From Erythrobacter sp. (lineage in GTDB: Bacteria; Pseudomonadota; Alphaproteobacteria; Sphingomonadales; Sphingomonadaceae): a stretch of 6,729 nucleotides of DNA. The stretch's first letter is position 1. Every line of letters starts with the position of its first letter. Positions 4,515-6,729 of the stretch are shown here, in pieces. The position numbers were made by a program, and so were the translations under genes. The notes below the pieces were generated by a model. The model saw only the letters and a program-made list of their open reading frames with translations, did no database searches and was not told where the DNA came from. The stretch spans positions 1-6,729 of the forward strand of contig JANQTR010000040.1 of the NCBI GenBank assembly GCA_030731635.1. Direction: 5' to 3'.

Positions 4515-6729
4515 ATGTCTCACCGCTTTTCCGCTTTCCGCGCCGCGTGGGCCGGTTCCACAATGCTTGCTGCTGCTGCTTTTGGCTTTGCCGCCCCGGT
4601 TTCGGCACAGGATGCACCTGCCGCTGCCGAGGATGACAGCCAGCTTGCCACGATCATCGTGACCGCCAACCGCCGCGAAGAAAACCTCCAGGACGTGGCG
4701 GTTTCTGCCGAAATTCTTGATCAGGAACGGATTGGCGCGATTTTCAGCGGTGCAGCCGATATCACCGCGCTTGCCGGCACCGTGCCTGGCCTTAACGTCG
4801 AAAGCTCCAACGGCCGGGTCGCCCCGCGCTTTTACATCCGCGGGCTGGGCAATACCGATTTCGATCTGGCCGCATCGCAGCCAGTTTCGGTGCTGCTGGA
4901 TGATGTCGTGCTTGAAAACGTGACGCTCAAGAGCTTCCCGATCTTCGACGTTGAGCGAGTCGAAGTGCTGCGCGGGCCGCAGGGCACGCTGTTCGGCCGC
5001 AACACTCCGGCAGGGATCGTGAAGATTGAATCGGTCAAGCCAAGCCATGATACCAGCGTTTCCGCTGGGCTGTCGTTCGGCAGCCTCGATACGTTTTCGC
5101 TGACCGGCGCTGTGGGTGGTTCGATCGTGGAGGACGTGTTGGCGTTCCGTGTCTCGACCCAACTTCAGACCCGCGGTGACTGGATCAGCAACGGCTTTAC
5201 CGGCCAGGACAATGTGCTCGGCGGTTACAACGATTTCGCGATCCGCGGGCAACTGCTGCTCACCCCAAGTGACCGGTCGACCATTCTTGCCGCGGTCAAT
5301 TTCCGCGACGTTTCGGGCGCTTCGACCTTCTTCCGCGCCAACGTGCTGGGTGCGACCCCGAACCAGCCGAACAACACCAACAGCCTCAACGACAATTATG
5401 ATCGTAACACCGTGTTCTACGATGGAGGCAACGGCAACAATGCGGAATATCAGCAGTTGGGCGTCAGTCTGAAATCAAGCTACGAATTTGACGGAGCGAC
5501 GCTGACCACGATTACCAGCTACTGGAGCAGCGAAGGTTTCAGCCGCGGCGACGTTGACGGCGGCAATCTGGTGACCGGCCCGGGCTTTATCCCGTTCCCC
5601 TCGGATACGCAGGATTCGCTTGATCTGGAGCAGATGACGTCGGAAATTCGTCTCGCCTCGAATGGTGATGGCGCATTGAGCTGGCAGGTCGGCGGTTTCT
5701 ATTTTGACAGCGATTTTGATGTCACCACCACTGGCTTCACCTTCCCGCCGCCGGTCACGGTCAACCACACCAACGAAGCCTGGGCGCTGTTCGGGCAGGT
5801 TGGCTATCAGCTGACCGATACGCTGCGCGCCACGGGCGGCATTCGCTATACTGACGATCAGAAGGATTTCTTCGTCCGGGCAGGCGCCGCGCCGCAGCCG
5901 GTCAGCGTGGGGGATAGCCAATTCGATTGGGACGTCAGCCTGTTTGCCGACCTGTCGGACGATGCCAGCGTCTATGCCAAGGTCGCCAATTCGTTCCGCG
6001 GGCCGACCATTCAGGGCCGCGACGTGGCGTTCTTCAACCCGCCGTCAGTTGCGCAATCGGAAAACATCACCTCCTACGAAGTCGGCTACAAGACCGAACT
6101 GGCTGATCGCCGGGTGCGGTTGAACGGTGCGTTCTATTACTACACCGTCGAAGACCCGCAGTTCACCGCTGTCGGCGGCGCGGGCAACCTGGTGCAGTTG
6201 ATCAACGCCAACAAGGGCGAAGGCTACGGCTTTGAATTCGACGGCGCGTTCCAGATTTCGTCCAATTTCCTCGTGACCTTGGGTGTGGCTTATACCAAGA
6301 CCGAAATTCAGGATGCGGGTCTTGAAGTCGGCACCTGCGCGCAGTGCACCGTCACCGATCCCACGCGCACGGTCGCGGGCGCGTTTGGCCCGGTGACGTT
6401 CGCTGCGATTGACGGCAACCCCTTCCCCAATGCGCCTGAATGGAGCGGGGATTTCACCGCGCGTTACAGCATTCCGGTGGGTGCCAATGATGAATTCTTC
6501 ATCTTCACCGACTGGGTGTATCTGGGGCAAACCAACTTCCTGCTGTATGAAAGCCTCGAATTCAACGCCAACAGCCGCTTTGAAGGCGGGCTGCGGGTCG
6601 GTTATTCGGGCAATGACGGGCAGTGGGAACTCGCCGCCTTCGCGCGCAACATCACCAACGAAGACAACGTGCTGGGCGTGGTCGATTTCAACAACAACAC
6701 CGCCTTCGTCAACGATCCGCGCATCATCG
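4515..6729 (+). CDS. TonB-dependent outer-membrane receptor, 3' end just outside window
   Basis: Outer-membrane active transporter, opened by TonB-ExbB-ExbD, for a scarce substrate that the sequence does not identify (siderophore, other metal chelate, vitamin or sugar). The frame is open for 738 residues to the right edge. A signal peptide (1-31) has basic residues, an Ala-rich core and the cut VSA|QD. A TonB-box-like IIVTANRREE (47-56) follows. The plug domain (about 58-175) contains FYIRGLG (106-112), VSVLLDDVVLE (124-134) and the conserved VERVEVLRGPQGTLFGRN (146-163). The rest is barrel strands alternating with loops. One loop (283-309) is rich in Asn and another has a CxxC (C608, C611). 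The region ARNITNEDN (710-718) matches the approach to the last strand, so probably only about ten residues are missing. No FecA-type signalling extension is present before the plug. The gene is divergent from purS, with AAGGGG 7 nt before ATG. The family is firm; the ligand is unknown. Confidence 0.96.
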   Translation, partial: MSHRFSAFRAAWAGSTMLAAAAFGFAAPVSAQDAPAAAEDDSQLATIIVTANRREENLQDVAVSAEILDQERIGAIFSGAADITALAGTVPGLNVESSNGRVAPRFYIRGLGNTDFDLAASQPVSVLLDDVVLENVTLKSFPIFDVERVEVLRGPQGTLFGRNTPAGIVKIESVKPSHDTSVSAGLSFGSLDTFSLTGAVGGSIVEDVLAFRVSTQLQTRGDWISNGFTGQDNVLGGYNDFAIRGQLLLTPSDRSTILAAVNFRDVSGASTFFRANVLGATPNQPNNTNSLNDNYDRNTVFYDGGNGNNAEYQQLGVSLKSSYEFDGATLTTITSYWSSEGFSRGDVDGGNLVTGPGFIPFPSDTQDSLDLEQMTSEIRLASNGDGALSWQVGGFYFDSDFDVTTTGFTFPPPVTVNHTNEAWALFGQVGYQLTDTLRATGGIRYTDDQKDFFVRAGAAPQPVSVGDSQFDWDVSLFADLSDDASVYAKVANSFRGPTIQGRDVAFFNPPSVAQSENITSYEVGYKTELADRRVRLNGAFYYYTVEDPQFTAVGGAGNLVQLINANKGEGYGFEFDGAFQISSNFLVTLGVAYTKTEIQDAGLEVGTCAQCTVTDPTRTVAGAFGPVTFAAIDGNPFPNAPEWSGDFTARYSIPVGANDEFFIFTDWVYLGQTNFLLYESLEFNANSRFEGGLRVGYSGNDGQWELAAFARNITNEDNVLGVVDFNNNTAFVNDPRII

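Noticed and set aside
4449..5252. 267-codon open frame on the minus strand across the receptor's start
   Set aside because: It lies antisense to the receptor's signal peptide and plug. The translation has no recognisable family and the skewed composition of a shadow frame in high-GC DNA.
5475..6530. Long minus-strand frames (5475-5921 and 6045-6530) opposite the receptor barrel
   Set aside because: They mirror the codon bias of the receptor gene, whose plus-strand frame is uninterrupted and carries all the family motifs.

Overview
The window looks like ordinary chromosomal DNA from an alphaproteobacterium, most likely a sphingomonad (Erythrobacteraceae/Novosphingobium-like). This is an inference from the high-GC codon use, a separate small PurS plus PurQ (rather than one long PurL), and the style of the TonB-dependent receptor. 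No rRNA, tRNA, CRISPR array, transposase or phage gene is visible.

Layout, left to right. (1) The 3' part of glmS on the + strand (1-813, open at the left edge) encodes both sugar isomerase domains of glucosamine-6-phosphate synthase. (2) After a 68 bp gap holding a small hairpin and a plausible sigma70-type promoter comes a long + strand gene (882-3257). It encodes a membrane-anchored PAS-GGDEF-EAL protein of cyclic-di-GMP metabolism. (3) Thirty bases further, on the opposite strand, lies the two-gene operon purS-purQ (4222 down to 3288). The genes overlap by one base and encode the small scaffold and the glutaminase subunits of FGAM synthase. The catalytic subunit PurL is not in the window. 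(4) A 292 bp divergent intergenic region (4223-4514) carries a candidate purS promoter, two short perfect dyads, four copies of GTCACC and ribosome binding sites for both flanking genes. (5) A TonB-dependent outer-membrane receptor gene (4515 to the right edge) has a signal peptide, plug and nearly the whole barrel. It probably lacks only about ten C-terminal residues.

The genes do not form one pathway. glmS supplies amino sugar for peptidoglycan and LPS, purSQ serve purine synthesis, the GGDEF-EAL protein handles a second messenger, and the receptor imports an unidentified substrate. GlmS and PurQ share only the use of glutamine as nitrogen donor. I found no convincing undescribed system. 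The points most worth a second look are altered GTP-site and I-site positions in the GGDEF domain next to a complete EAL site, and the repeat-rich divergent control region between purS and the receptor.
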